Positions 18,201-25,625 of a DNA stretch of 64,000 bases are shown one piece after another. The stretch lies in contig JADJYG010000017.1 of the NCBI GenBank assembly GCA_016719895.1, forward strand, positions 62,001 to 126,000, written 5' to 3'. The position numbers and the translations under genes were made by a program. This DNA comes from Saprospirales bacterium (GTDB lineage Bacteria; Bacteroidota; Bacteroidia; Chitinophagales; Saprospiraceae). The notes below the pieces were generated by a model, which was given only the letters and a program-made list of their open reading frames with translations, ran no database searches and was not told the DNA's origin. Each line of letters starts with the position of its first letter. Position 1 is the first letter of the stretch.

Positions 18201-18478
18201 GTGGCGAAGGAAACCCGGTCAGCGCGGATCCGGCGCGTAGCGGCGTTGGACGGCGCAAACGTGACCACCGAAGTAGTCGGGTTGGAACTCGGGCTGTACG
18301 CAGCGGCGCCGCCGTTGTCGCGGAACTTGAAGGAGCAAGTACCTGGGGGAGTCACCGTAAAGGTGGAGAACACCCCCGTATTGTAAGGCATGTTTACGTT
18401 CACCTGTGCGAAAGCCTGTGCTCCAAACAGGCTGGCCAGCAACGTCAATGCCAAAAGTGTAATGTTTCTCTTTTTCAT
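11741..18478 (-). CDS. Giant T9SS-secreted surface protein, second copy with a different N-terminal half
   Basis: 2245 aa. The signal peptide ends near AQAFAQ (residue 25). The N-terminal region (~27-190) looks CUB-like (GGFDALYVYDG, GWDYDVIEV). One diverged copy of the unnamed beta domain lies at about 330-510. A proprotein-convertase P-like domain is seen at about 695-835 (ending NGIWKVRFTDTDGFGD). Then come HYR-like Cys-rich repeats, the dockerin segment, the cohesin-like domain and the type A T9SS sorting domain, nearly identical to the protein at 2855-9823 from about residue 1075 on. It follows small gene 18542-18976 by 63 bases. The common C-terminal half with exchanged N-terminal modules suggests a shared surface scaffold carrying different ligand-binding heads; the ligands are unknown. 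Confidence 0.93.
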   Translation of the reverse strand: MKKRNITLLALTLLASLFGAQAFAQVNVNMPYNTGVFSTFTVTPPGTCSFKFRDNGGAAAYSPSSNPTTSVVTFAPSNAATRRIRADRVSFATEGGFDALYVYDGTLASVPNITNTGIATVIPGQIASTNDAPNGWEFRQGGWDQSFPAPANFQASAGNTTGALTFQFESDTSVQLDGWDYDVIEVPAVTCSIIPPTGAQAAVDPATCTGTATVALPTFSPAGCNAGLVLSYTVNGGAPTVVPAGATNVVITGLPVGASVVQWILGSSDCPNVALASATTNFNVAGGTPPTFTKCPSNLTFNLAPGLCDVIVSYGDVCATDCDGFIFNAGSITDTNRPWTSSGQRGVFFNLTNKTGGDISVNSFVAATWGFGGTLPFTVYSTTTATTWSGNQTNPAAWTNHGTADLPWTGSGLTVSFQPLPLASSIIIPANSSKGVYVVSSTGFGGGPNAYLTNSQPPTIEDANLRLTAGIGSSGLFGGTFFGSGSSSDFRMFYGTVNYLSGAQEICYPDGPAGGPGSLILQTGLPNGSAFPIGTTTNTYLVTDNSGNTVSCQFSITVKEYSPAVTALTCNDLVQISMDEDCVVALNADQILEGGPYGCYNDYIVELDKIAPYGNGPWDPGVLGSGDVGKTYGVRVTDPATGNKCWGTIKIEDKLPPVLDCQPKSLPCNFPNLAPEYAQSLSDFTAKFSAAGLPKTLNDLTTIEVEIPVSNASGPITDVDFLENMTGDVWFFNIRVAVESPSGTVVTVWDQVGGCNGPFWTRFDDEGSTALTCIDYTTGANAFIPFGFGVLSSFDGEDPNGIWKVRFTDTDGFGDVSQILEASLYITASYNFTAGFPNKLVYPTQVSGSNGSYTVIPGAGDPKMDNCSAVALTYLDVEEGGNCAKGYSKKINRKWTATDASGNTATCVQAITLTLPTLSDLTLPPDYDGIDAPALPCTYAYPTPEYLDGLSIPNTLTPDPNDFVIGQGYPYVFGLPVGCTINWTYTDARIDVCDGTYKIARKWTVIDWCAGITLPDYTQIIKVVDESGPSFVDCPVANVVVSTDPFTCCATANLPDVIITDNCSQIAKFTAMVTTFDPVTQQQTGMYQYTGSLNDFPGNNKWDPDTLGVMGDTPCLPLGTHTVLYTAEDDCGNTSTCSFRIIVRDYTAPVAACDEYTVVGIGVDDPYDCYLPSDACNFAGVTWVKATTFDDGSYDNCGDLKFTIRRMAPYSDCINNLNPLRGYPDCSSPFPAFPTEYERGIGTFQQYDPTWVYEGADSIKFYCCEVGTTQTVILSVYQLDANGDPVAGPDGALVKNECMIQVEVQDKIKPVCQSPANVVVSCENFDPSLWAYGKASVYDNCCLDTSKVYQGQCGLTHSVNYGSFDTLCNKGTITRTFRAFDCYGQSSQCTQRIIVNYEQDYYIKFPNDQIVSVCDGTGNYGEPIFFGEDCELLGVSYEDEVFTVVPDACYKIERTWTIINWCTYNPNLGCINVPNPNPNAITNHPTNLPGPTVSACGTPAPWNPTVVKINPTDPQSTNYCTFWDANANCYKYKQIIKVIDTQDPVVQCPASPVEVCDLTPNDPLLWNQMYWWDNVTGSHDLCEAPTDLCITATDLCSGANLEIRYLMFLDLDGDGTMETVINSVNTGIAGLGWNAVPYGNGSNPNYTGGTIRAFDGRPVLPNQKYGFAIQTTTSGANKTACVRWNTQSSQNTFVVPELPYGTHKIKWFISDGCGNETICEYTFVVKDCKKPTVVCINGLSVNIMPTKMITLWASDFLQYTEDNCTPSNKLVIGIRKSGTGTGFPWNPDGTPQTSVTFTCDELGTQLVELWSIDLADNADYCETYVIVQDNMGNCSQNFGSVAGALKTETSNGLEDANVTLTGSHPALPGGSMFDITDAQGAYNLAGIPLLGDFTLTPGKDNDPLNGVSTFDLVLINKHILGLEPLNTPYRMIAADANNSRSITTFDIVELRKLILGIYTELPNNTSWRFVDKAYQFPNANNPFQTLFPETKQIAAMQSSMNDEDFVSVKVGDVNGNAVTSSLVNADDRTAGTLLFDVEERAVKAGEVFTVNFRASEKVQGYQFTMNYNNLEMVEVVPGANMTTDNFGVFPTEGALTTSQDGNTVGEFSLTFRAKATGQLSQMLGVSSRITRAEAYNAGAERLQVGFRFNGQNGSTITGLGFELYQNTPNPFINKTQIGFYLPEAAEATLTVFDESGRMIFTQTGDFGKGYNAVTIDRAMLSTTGVLYYKLETASNSATKKMIQTK

Positions 18479-18541
18479 GAGATTGAATAATTTGTTAGAC
18501 TTGTTTCGAAAAAGGGGAAACTAAAAAGTAACCATTCTTTT

Positions 18542-18976
18542 TTACTGAAGCAGGGAAACTGCGTCGTTGTACAATACCTGCATTTGTGCCGGCGTGGCGT
18601 TCACTACATGGCCGTCGCCCAGGGCGAGGTAAGCCAGGCTGTTGTACACGGCATCATCCACCGACGTACCGCCTTGAACGGCGAAAGCGATCTGCTTGTA
18701 GTAGTACACGTGGCGCAGCGCATCGTTGTAGGCGGCCGAGCCAGGGATCAGTGAAGGCATATTCGCGTGGATCGTTTGGATCGCGCTTCCCAGGCGGAGG
18801 ACGGCTTCATCCTGATTGACCAGAGTGGTCGCAGATTTCAAAACCCGCACACCGGGCTGCGTTTGCTTGGCAGGGCCTTGCGCCGCAGCATTGGTAGCCG
18901 TGAAGATCAGGGCGCCAAACAGGAAGAACACCGACACGAGCACCGAAAGCCCTCGTTTTGCGAACGTTCTGTTCAT
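18542..18976 (-). CDS. Small secreted helical protein paired with the giant T9SS protein (copy 2)
   Basis: 144 aa, starting MNRTFAKRGLSVLVSVFF, with a signal peptide ending near TNAAAQ. The mature region is mostly helical and Ala/Tyr-rich. It is paralogous to 9880-10296 by the pattern AVLRL, then YYYKQIAFAVQGG, then SVDDAVYNSL, then the C-terminal YNDAVSLLQ. It lies directly upstream of the second giant gene in the same orientation, repeating the arrangement of the first unit. No T9SS sorting domain or known motif is visible. It is probably periplasmic or surface-exposed. Confidence 0.8.
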   Translation of the reverse strand: MNRTFAKRGLSVLVSVFFLFGALIFTATNAAAQGPAKQTQPGVRVLKSATTLVNQDEAVLRLGSAIQTIHANMPSLIPGSAAYNDALRHVYYYKQIAFAVQGGTSVDDAVYNSLAYLALGDGHVVNATPAQMQVLYNDAVSLLQ

Positions 18977-19087
18977 GTTGCTAAATAATTATAGGTGAAA
19001 AAATAGGTGAAAAAATAAGTCTTGTTTACGGTCGATTGTCTACTCCGGAAAAACAGTTCAAAAAAACTCAGGTAGCACAGGTACAAT

Positions 19088-19133
19088 AAAAAAAGGCATT
19101 GAACGTGCGGCAGCGCCGGCACCTTCAATACCT
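19088..19133 (-). promoter_or_regulatory. Leader hairpin with T-tract before small gene 2
   Basis: On the minus strand AGGTATTGAA pairs with TTCAATGCCT (10 bp, one G-T), followed by seven T, 112 bases before the small-gene ATG. Compared with 10367-10411, stem position 6 changes from G-C to T-A and position 4 from T-A to T-G, so pairing is kept. A short ACACGT-containing segment upstream is also shared. Confidence 0.6.
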
Positions 19134-19668
19134 GAAGTCATTTCACAAAAAAAACCGTCTTAATCAAAAAACGTGTACAAATTACTTCCATGAGATTAAA
19201 TTATAGTGCGAATCAAAATCAATCAACCAGAAACCAGGCATAAACCCTTTTTGCCCCCTTCAGGCAAATACGGGAGACCGCTTCGGTAAGCCTGAAAAAG
19301 TTTGGGCTGCAGTATTGCACCGCAGTCAATCGGAGTGGGATGTTTTGGATAGGAGAGCGAGGAAGGAGTGGCCTGAATGTTTGGCGGGACTTCCGGCGGC
19401 CGACGAACTGGGAGGATGTCGGAGCGCCTTGTCGCTCATGAGACTACATTGGATTAAAGACTACCGGATTAAAGATTTGCTTTAAGGGACAAATATATTT
19501 CAGTTTCCAAATAAAACTCCTGCAAAGGTAATATTTTTTTAAAAAATCCTTAGAAACCGGGTAACGGCGGTTTTTTGTCTGCCGAATGCCCCCCAACTTA
19601 CACTTTGCAAATTTGAAATTCCAAATTTGACTTTATTATGGAAAGCCGGGCCGGGCCGGGCCAACCCC
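19134..19668. other. Intergenic stretch with no gene recognised
   Basis: About 535 bases between the HTTM gene and the second small/giant unit. It is AT-rich in parts and includes two CAAATTTG palindromes near 19607-19628. No ORF with coding character and no RNA gene was recognised. It probably contains the promoter of the downstream unit. Confidence 0.4.
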
Positions 19669-21024
19669 TCACTCCGGCAATACCAGCCACTCCACTTTCC
19701 GGAAGGGGCTGACGCTCGCCGGGGCGAGGTCTGTTTCCGGGTCCACGAAGTATTGCACCGGCCGGCTGTTGTAGCTGTACCGGATACTGGCTTTCACCTG
19801 CGCTTTCGGAAAGCCCATTTTTTCGGCTTCGTCGCGCAGCAGCCGCGCAAAGGCGACGGTGCACCTGGGGTCGGTGGCTACGGCTTTCCGCTGCATGGGG
19901 TTGAGGAAGGTCGCGACATCTACTTTTCGCGCTTCGCCGCTGGCCGGATCGACCAGGGTGAAGTTCACTTCCTGCTGGTTGCGGGTGTCGGCTTTTACGC
20001 GCCAGGCGAAGCGGTTCCCGATGGTGGTGTAGTCCAGCGGATTGGGCAACAGGAGCCCGCGCAGGGGAAACAAGATCTGAAAAGCAAAGTATCCCAGCAG
20101 CAGGTTCCGGGTCAGGGCCGAGGGCGCTGGCGGCGCTTCGGGCACAGACGCCTGGCGTTTTTTCCCTTTTCCCTGGCCGGCGGCCGCCGGGCTCAGGGCG
20201 TGTAAAACCGGAATTTCATTTGTATCAAAGAACAAGATCATGGCCCCCAGCATCACAAACGGAAAAATACCGATATCGTTAAAGACCTGGGAGTTGGTCA
20301 GATGAAAGAGCGCGAAGGGTATCCACGCCCAATTCCGAACCGGCTTGTAGAACAACAAAAATGGGGCCAAAATATCGAGCAGGAACCCGCCGTAGGTAAA
20401 AAGATTGATGTTGACGTCGTGTTTGATCAGCGAGGCCATCCAATGGGCGTCCGGAAAATCGCGGATCATCGTGGACATCGGCTCTTTGCGCAGCAGCCAA
20501 TCGGCTTTGAATTTGACGATGCCCGCGTAGAAATAAACCATCATGACCTGCGCCGCCAGTATGAACTGCTGCCACCGCTGTACCGACGCGGGCCGGGGCT
20601 TCCTGCTCAACGAGAGGTACCGGTCGGCGTCAGTAGCGCTCAACAGCAGGGGCAACAAGATGAACAGGTAAATATGGTTGTTGTAATAACTCTTTTCCTG
20701 AAACAGGAAAAACGCCAGGCACAGCGAAAACAGCCAGCACGCCCAGCGGAAAAATACGCCCGCCGCGATGAGCAAGGCCGCCGCGCCCATCAGAAATAAA
20801 ATAAAGTACATCAACGGCCCCGGCAGGAGCGGTACCCATTCGAAGAATTCATACTTGAACAGGATCTTCGACTTTTGCAAGCCCTCGGGTATTAAACCGA
20901 TTCTGTAATAATATAAGGCGTAATACGCCATGAACAGCCCGAAAAGCAAGCGGAACAAACCGATCACTTGCCCATCGATGGGCGCGCCGAGCCAGGACTT
21001 AAACCGATTGTAAGTGGCGTTCAT
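19669..21024 (-). CDS. HTTM-domain (vitamin K-dependent gamma-carboxylase-like) membrane protein
   Basis: 451 aa. The N-terminal ~300 residues hold several transmembrane helices with the HTTM pattern (GLFRLLFGLFMAYYALYYY, then SYYNNHIYLFILLPLLLS). These are shared with bacterial homologues of the vertebrate gamma-glutamyl carboxylase. The C-terminal ~130 residues are soluble and contain RNLLLGYFAFQILFPLRGLL before a beta-rich tail (FAWRVKADTRNQQEVNFTLVD), which matches the family layout. Catalytic activity of bacterial members is mostly unproven. No partner gene is evident nearby. Confidence 0.85.
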   Translation of the reverse strand: MNATYNRFKSWLGAPIDGQVIGLFRLLFGLFMAYYALYYYRIGLIPEGLQKSKILFKYEFFEWVPLLPGPLMYFILFLMGAAALLIAAGVFFRWACWLFSLCLAFFLFQEKSYYNNHIYLFILLPLLLSATDADRYLSLSRKPRPASVQRWQQFILAAQVMMVYFYAGIVKFKADWLLRKEPMSTMIRDFPDAHWMASLIKHDVNINLFTYGGFLLDILAPFLLFYKPVRNWAWIPFALFHLTNSQVFNDIGIFPFVMLGAMILFFDTNEIPVLHALSPAAAGQGKGKKRQASVPEAPPAPSALTRNLLLGYFAFQILFPLRGLLLPNPLDYTTIGNRFAWRVKADTRNQQEVNFTLVDPASGEARKVDVATFLNPMQRKAVATDPRCTVAFARLLRDEAEKMGFPKAQVKASIRYSYNSRPVQYFVDPETDLAPASVSPFRKVEWLVLPE

Positions 21025-21438
21025 GGCGCGAAGATACGCCGGCGACGGGTTTTATGCTGCCCGCGCCGAAAAAAACGGCTGGATCAATACGGCAGGTTGA
21101 GCCCTGCCGCTACCTTTGCCGCCAATTCATTACCGTATTGCAACGAAGCAATGGCTGCCATGAAAGATATCCGTGTATATGATGCCGGCCCCGACCGGCC
21201 CCACCCCCACCCTGCCCCAGGGGGGCAGGGGAGCCGTAGATTACACCGCGACCTCTTCCGTAGAATGGGCCGCAGCGTACACTACGCCCACGATCACCGT
21301 GGGGGTTGCGGTTTATACACAATTGAAATATTTCGATTCCCGCCGCGAGTCAACCCCCACCCCCATAGCCATCAACTTAAGGCCTCGGAGAGGCCCAACG
21401 TTTGTAGAATGGAAAGGTTACCAGCTGCGCCGGGCCTC

Positions 21439-21658
21439 GGTACTGCCGAGTGTGTGCTGTGCATAAATCCGGAATCTTCCCTACCCCCCTTTTTCTCCCC
21501 CCGCGCTTGTCATTCTGAAAGAACCTGTTCACTCTACGAGGGATAAACACGAGATGCACGCGTAGAGCGGACAGGTTCTTTCAGAATGACAAGCGCGGGG
21601 GGAGAAAAGGGAGTGCAGCTTGGGGTGGCGGGTTATGCGTAGCCAAGGCTCGGCGGTA
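21439..21658. repeat. 220-bp TIR-bounded palindromic element, copy 2 (inverted)
   Basis: Reverse complement of 11305-11524 with the same length and internal palindrome. Its left flank ends GGGCCTCGG and its right flank resumes with GAGGCCTAACG, so it interrupts a REP-like unit whose intact form is GGCCTCGGAGAGGCC followed by TAACG. Confidence 0.85.
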
Positions 21659-21700
21659 AAGGAGGCCTAACGTTAGTAGTAGACAAGGTATCCACGCATG

Positions 21701-21943
21701 GGCCTCGGAGAGGCCTAACGTTTGTAGTAGTAGACAAGGTATCCACGCATGGGCCTCGGAGAGGCCTAACGTTTGTAGTTGTAGACAAGGTATCCACGCA
21801 TGGGCCTCGGAGAGGCCTAACGTTTGTAAAATTATCCATTGAAAATCGCAAGAAACCATAAACGTTAGGCCTCTCCGAGGCCCGGCACATCTGGTAACCT
21901 TTCAATTCTACTACGACTACAAACGTTGGGCCTCTCCGAGGCC
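21701..21943. repeat. REP-like hairpin units, three direct then two inverted
   Basis: Units of the GGCCTCGGAGAGGCC-TAACGTTTGTAG type start at 21701, 21752 and 21803 (51-bp spacing). Inverted units lie at 21859-21881 and 21918-21943, and a single unit at 21381-21408. They belong to the same family as the array at 46953-47930. Confidence 0.85.
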
Positions 21944-22143
21944 TTAAGTTGATGGCTATGGGGGTGGGGTCGACTCGCGGCGGTACCCGGGCGATTTATC
22001 TGGAAAGTTATCTGCCGTTTCAAAGCAAAATATATTTCCGGAACGGGGCTCCGGGCCGCCAGCTAACCCGTTAAAATTAAACATTTTTAAATCTAAAATT
22101 TCCGGAAATGACCAATTTCCAAAGCACAAGAATCAAGGTACAA

Positions 22144-25100
22144 ATGGCTTTTTATAAAACGAATCCGCGCCGGGGCTTGGGGTACGCTACCGCCTTGCTC
22201 CTGCTCCTGCCATTCCTCGCCTGTTCCGGTAAAAACAAGCGCGTTTCTTCTACGGAAGGCGGCGCCGAACCCACCCTGGAAGCCGAAAACCCGCGCCTCC
22301 GGCTGCACCTGGCAGAAGCCTCGGGGCTCGACTTCGTCAACGAGATTGAAGAATCGCACGAAAGCAACCCGACCAACAACATCAATATCTACAACGGCGG
22401 CGGCGTGGCAGCAGCCGACGTCAATAACGATTCGCTGCCGGACCTGTACTTCGTGAATTGCAGCGGGAAAAACAAACTGTTTCTCAACCTCGGCAATTTC
22501 AAATTCAAAGACATCACCGGCGGCACAGGCCTGGAATCGGCCGACGGCTTCGAAACCAGCGTGACCGCCGTAGACATCAACGCCGACGGCTGGATGGACT
22601 TTTACGTCGGCCGGGCCGGGCCTTTCCCCCCCGAAGGCTGTAAAAACCGCCTGTTTGTCAACAACGGCAACCTGACGTTCACCGAACGCGCCGCCGAATA
22701 CGGCCTCGATGTGGATACCCGCACCACCGGCGCCAATTTTTTCGATTACGACCTCGACGGCGACCTCGACGTATACATCCTCAACTACCCCACGTCGTTT
22801 GACTATACCAGTAAAATCGAAGCCCGGCTCGACGAAAAAACAGGGCAATACCACCCGGTGCTCAGCCCGAAAACACCCCGCGACAGCGACCGCCTGTACC
22901 GCAACGAAGGCAATGGCCGCTTTACCGACGTGTCCAAACAAGCCGGCATCCAAAATTTCGCCTATGGCCTCAGCGTGACGGTGTCGGACTTCAACGGCGA
23001 CCACTACCCGGACGTGTACGTCGGAAACGACTTCATCCAGCCCGATTTTTTGTACATCAACAACCGCAACGGCACGTTCTCCAGCAGCCTGGGCGAGTAT
23101 ATTTCCCATACCTCCCAACATACCATGGGAGTGGATATTTCCGATTTCGACAACGACGGCCTGGTGGACCTGATCGGGGTGGATATGTTGCCGGAAAAAC
23201 AATTCCGGCAAAAATCGACGCTCAACACCAACTCCCAAAACAAATACAACACCCTGCACGAACACGGCTACTTTGAATCGTACGTGCGCAACGTGCTGCA
23301 GCACAACAACGGCAACGGCAGCTTCAGCGAAATCGGCTGCATCGCCGGGGTGTACAAAACCGACTGGAGCTGGAGCAGTTTGTTTATGGACGTGGACAAC
23401 GACGGCTTCAAGGACCTGGCCATTACCAACGGCTACCTGCGCGAGGTGACCGACATGGACTTCGTCAATTTTACGTTTGCTCAGATCAAAAAAGGCGATA
23501 TCAAGCAGCAGTTCCCCAATGTAAAAGATTTTTTGAAACTCATCCCCTCGTATAAGATCCGCAACTATCTCTTTCGCAACCGCGGCGACTGGACCTTCGA
23601 AAGCATGGGCGGCGAATGGCTGACCGTGCCGGCCTCCTGGTCCAACGGCGCCGCCTACGCCGATTTTGACCGCGACGGCGACCTCGACTGGGTGATCAAT
23701 AACCTGGTGGACAAGCCTTTTTTATACGAAAACCTGACCCGCAGCATGCCCAACAGCAACTACCTGCAACTCCGGCTGGTGGGCAGCGGACAAAACAGCA
23801 TGGCCATCGGGGCCACCGCCACACTCCGGGCCGGCAACCAGCGGCAATACCTGGAAATGACGCCCAGCCGCGGCATTTTCTCTTCTGTGGAGCACCTGTT
23901 CCACTTCGGGCTGGGCCAGGCCGGCCAGGCCGACGAACTGGTCGTGCGCTGGCCCGACGGCCAAACCACCACGCTGACCAATGTGCCGGCCAACCGCCGC
24001 CTCACATTGCGGCAAGCAGAGGCTAACGGCCGCGACACGGGCGTCAAAACCACTCCGCCCCCGCTCCTGCAGGAAGCCACTGCAGCCTCGGGCGTCGCTT
24101 TCCGGCATGAAGAAAACGACTATCTCGATTTTGACGCCTATTTCCTGCAGCCCTGGAAAGAATCGGATTTGGGGCCTTCCCTCGCCACAGGCGACGTCAA
24201 CGGCGACGGCCTGGACGATTTTTTTATCGGCAATTCCTTCGACAAGCCCGCGGCATTGTACGTTCAAACTGCCGACGGCCGCTTCCGGCCGGTCTCGGCC
24301 GGCACCTGGAAGCAGGATGCCGTATTTGAAGACCATGGCGCCTTGTTTTTCGATGCCGATACCGACGGCGACCTCGACCTGCTGGTGATCAGCGGCGGCG
24401 CGGAGGCCGATCTGAAGTTTTCCGCCACCGCCTGGCAGAACCGCTTGTATATCAACGTCGACGGGAAAGGAACCTTTGCCAAAACCGCCAACGTTTTCCC
24501 GCAAACCGAAGCGCTCGTCGGCAGCCGCGCCGCCGCCTATGATTACGACAACGACGGCGACCCCGACCTGGTCGTCGGCGGCCGGGTAACGCCGGCCCGC
24601 TGGCCGACGGCGCCCCGCACGGCCTTGCTGCGCAACGACCGTACCCACTTCACCGACGTCACCGCCCAGCTGGCGCCCGAACTGGAGCGCTGCGGCATGG
24701 TGACCGACCTTCAGTGGGCCAATATCGACGCCGACCCGGCGCCCGAGCTGCTCCTGACAGGAGAATGGATGCCCCTGACGGTGTTCGATCTCGAGGGCGG
24801 CCGCTTGAAGAACAGCACGGCCAAATTCGGATTGGACAAATCGAACGGCTTCTGGAACCGTTTGGTTACCACTGATGTAGACAAAGACGGCGACCTCGAC
24901 CTGGTAGCCGGCAACTTCGGCCTGAACACCCGCCTCGTCGCCTCGGCAACCGAACCGCTGCGCTGCTATGCCAAAGACTTCGACGGCAACGGCAGCATCG
25001 ACCCCATCCTGGCTTATTACGAAGACGGCCGGGAATTGCCGCTCATGCGCCAGGATGCTCTGATCAAGCAGATACCGGCGCTAAAAAAGCGGCTTATTTA

Positions 25101-25575
25101 CGCCAAGGACTACGGAAAGGCGTCGATGGAAGATATTTATCCACGTAAAACGCTCCGGTCTGCCACCCTGCTCGAAGTGTTTACGCTGGCCAGCAGTTGG
25201 TGGGAGAACAAAGGCGGTACATTTGTGCAACACCCCCTGCCGCTGCAGGCGCAGCTGGCCCCTGCCTATGGCCTGGAGGTGCAGGATTTTGACGGCGACG
25301 GAAACGCCGATATCTTGCTGGCCGGCAACAAGCACGGCATCGAGGTAGAAACCGGCCGCTGCGACGCCGGTATCGGCGCGCTCTTGCTGGGCGACGGCCG
25401 CGGAGGCTTCCGCTGGGCGCCCGCGTACGAATCCGGTTTTTTTGCCCCGGGCGAAGTGCGCGACCTGGCGTTGCTGCGCGGCGCCGGCGGAAAACGGAGC
25501 CTGGTGGTCGCCAACAACAATGCCGGCGCACAAGTGTTCCGGGTATTGAAGAGCGCGCCGGGGCCGGTACAATAG
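22144..25575 (+). CDS. FG-GAP/VCBS-repeat lipoprotein with ASPIC/UnbV domain (CRTAC1 family), first paralogue
   Basis: 1143 aa from the ATG at 22144, which gives a 27-residue lipoprotein signal ending in LLPFLAC; an ATG at 22108 would add 12 residues. Repeated calcium-binding blade motifs of the type DxNxDGxxDL (DVNNDSLPDL, DINADGWMDF, DYDLDGDLDV, DFNGDHYPDV) indicate beta-propellers in both halves. An ASPIC/UnbV domain lies about residues 538-615 (SVEHLFHFGLG, VVRWPDG). These are surface or periplasmic lipoproteins, often associated with glycan-use loci in Bacteroidota, but no SusC/SusD gene is present here. It is followed after 50 bases by a paralogue of the same architecture. Confidence 0.9.
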   Translation: MAFYKTNPRRGLGYATALLLLLPFLACSGKNKRVSSTEGGAEPTLEAENPRLRLHLAEASGLDFVNEIEESHESNPTNNINIYNGGGVAAADVNNDSLPDLYFVNCSGKNKLFLNLGNFKFKDITGGTGLESADGFETSVTAVDINADGWMDFYVGRAGPFPPEGCKNRLFVNNGNLTFTERAAEYGLDVDTRTTGANFFDYDLDGDLDVYILNYPTSFDYTSKIEARLDEKTGQYHPVLSPKTPRDSDRLYRNEGNGRFTDVSKQAGIQNFAYGLSVTVSDFNGDHYPDVYVGNDFIQPDFLYINNRNGTFSSSLGEYISHTSQHTMGVDISDFDNDGLVDLIGVDMLPEKQFRQKSTLNTNSQNKYNTLHEHGYFESYVRNVLQHNNGNGSFSEIGCIAGVYKTDWSWSSLFMDVDNDGFKDLAITNGYLREVTDMDFVNFTFAQIKKGDIKQQFPNVKDFLKLIPSYKIRNYLFRNRGDWTFESMGGEWLTVPASWSNGAAYADFDRDGDLDWVINNLVDKPFLYENLTRSMPNSNYLQLRLVGSGQNSMAIGATATLRAGNQRQYLEMTPSRGIFSSVEHLFHFGLGQAGQADELVVRWPDGQTTTLTNVPANRRLTLRQAEANGRDTGVKTTPPPLLQEATAASGVAFRHEENDYLDFDAYFLQPWKESDLGPSLATGDVNGDGLDDFFIGNSFDKPAALYVQTADGRFRPVSAGTWKQDAVFEDHGALFFDADTDGDLDLLVISGGAEADLKFSATAWQNRLYINVDGKGTFAKTANVFPQTEALVGSRAAAYDYDNDGDPDLVVGGRVTPARWPTAPRTALLRNDRTHFTDVTAQLAPELERCGMVTDLQWANIDADPAPELLLTGEWMPLTVFDLEGGRLKNSTAKFGLDKSNGFWNRLVTTDVDKDGDLDLVAGNFGLNTRLVASATEPLRCYAKDFDGNGSIDPILAYYEDGRELPLMRQDALIKQIPALKKRLIYAKDYGKASMEDIYPRKTLRSATLLEVFTLASSWWENKGGTFVQHPLPLQAQLAPAYGLEVQDFDGDGNADILLAGNKHGIEVETGRCDAGIGALLLGDGRGGFRWAPAYESGFFAPGEVRDLALLRGAGGKRSLVVANNNAGAQVFRVLKSAPGPVQ

Positions 25576-25625
25576 AATGAGAAAGACAATTTGATCGGTT
25601 CGAGTACCTACATCCATTTACTGAT

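Larger units (their letters stand above)
21340..21983. repeat. Composite inverted-repeat locus enclosing REP-like units and the 220-bp element
   Basis: The left arm (21340-21440) and right arm (about 21877-21983, inverted) share GCCGCGAGT, ACCCCCATAGCCATCAACTT, a REP-like unit and GAAAGGTTACCAG. Between them lie the 220-bp element (21439-21658), tandem REP-like units with a 51-bp period, and inverted units. No protein is encoded. This fills most of the gap between the HTTM and FG-GAP genes; a GC-rich hairpin lies at about 21211-21230. Confidence 0.8.

Noticed and set aside
21581..21905. Small ORFs with repeated LGLSEAHAWIPCL-type sequence
   Set aside because: They are translations of the REP-like units, including the palindromes.
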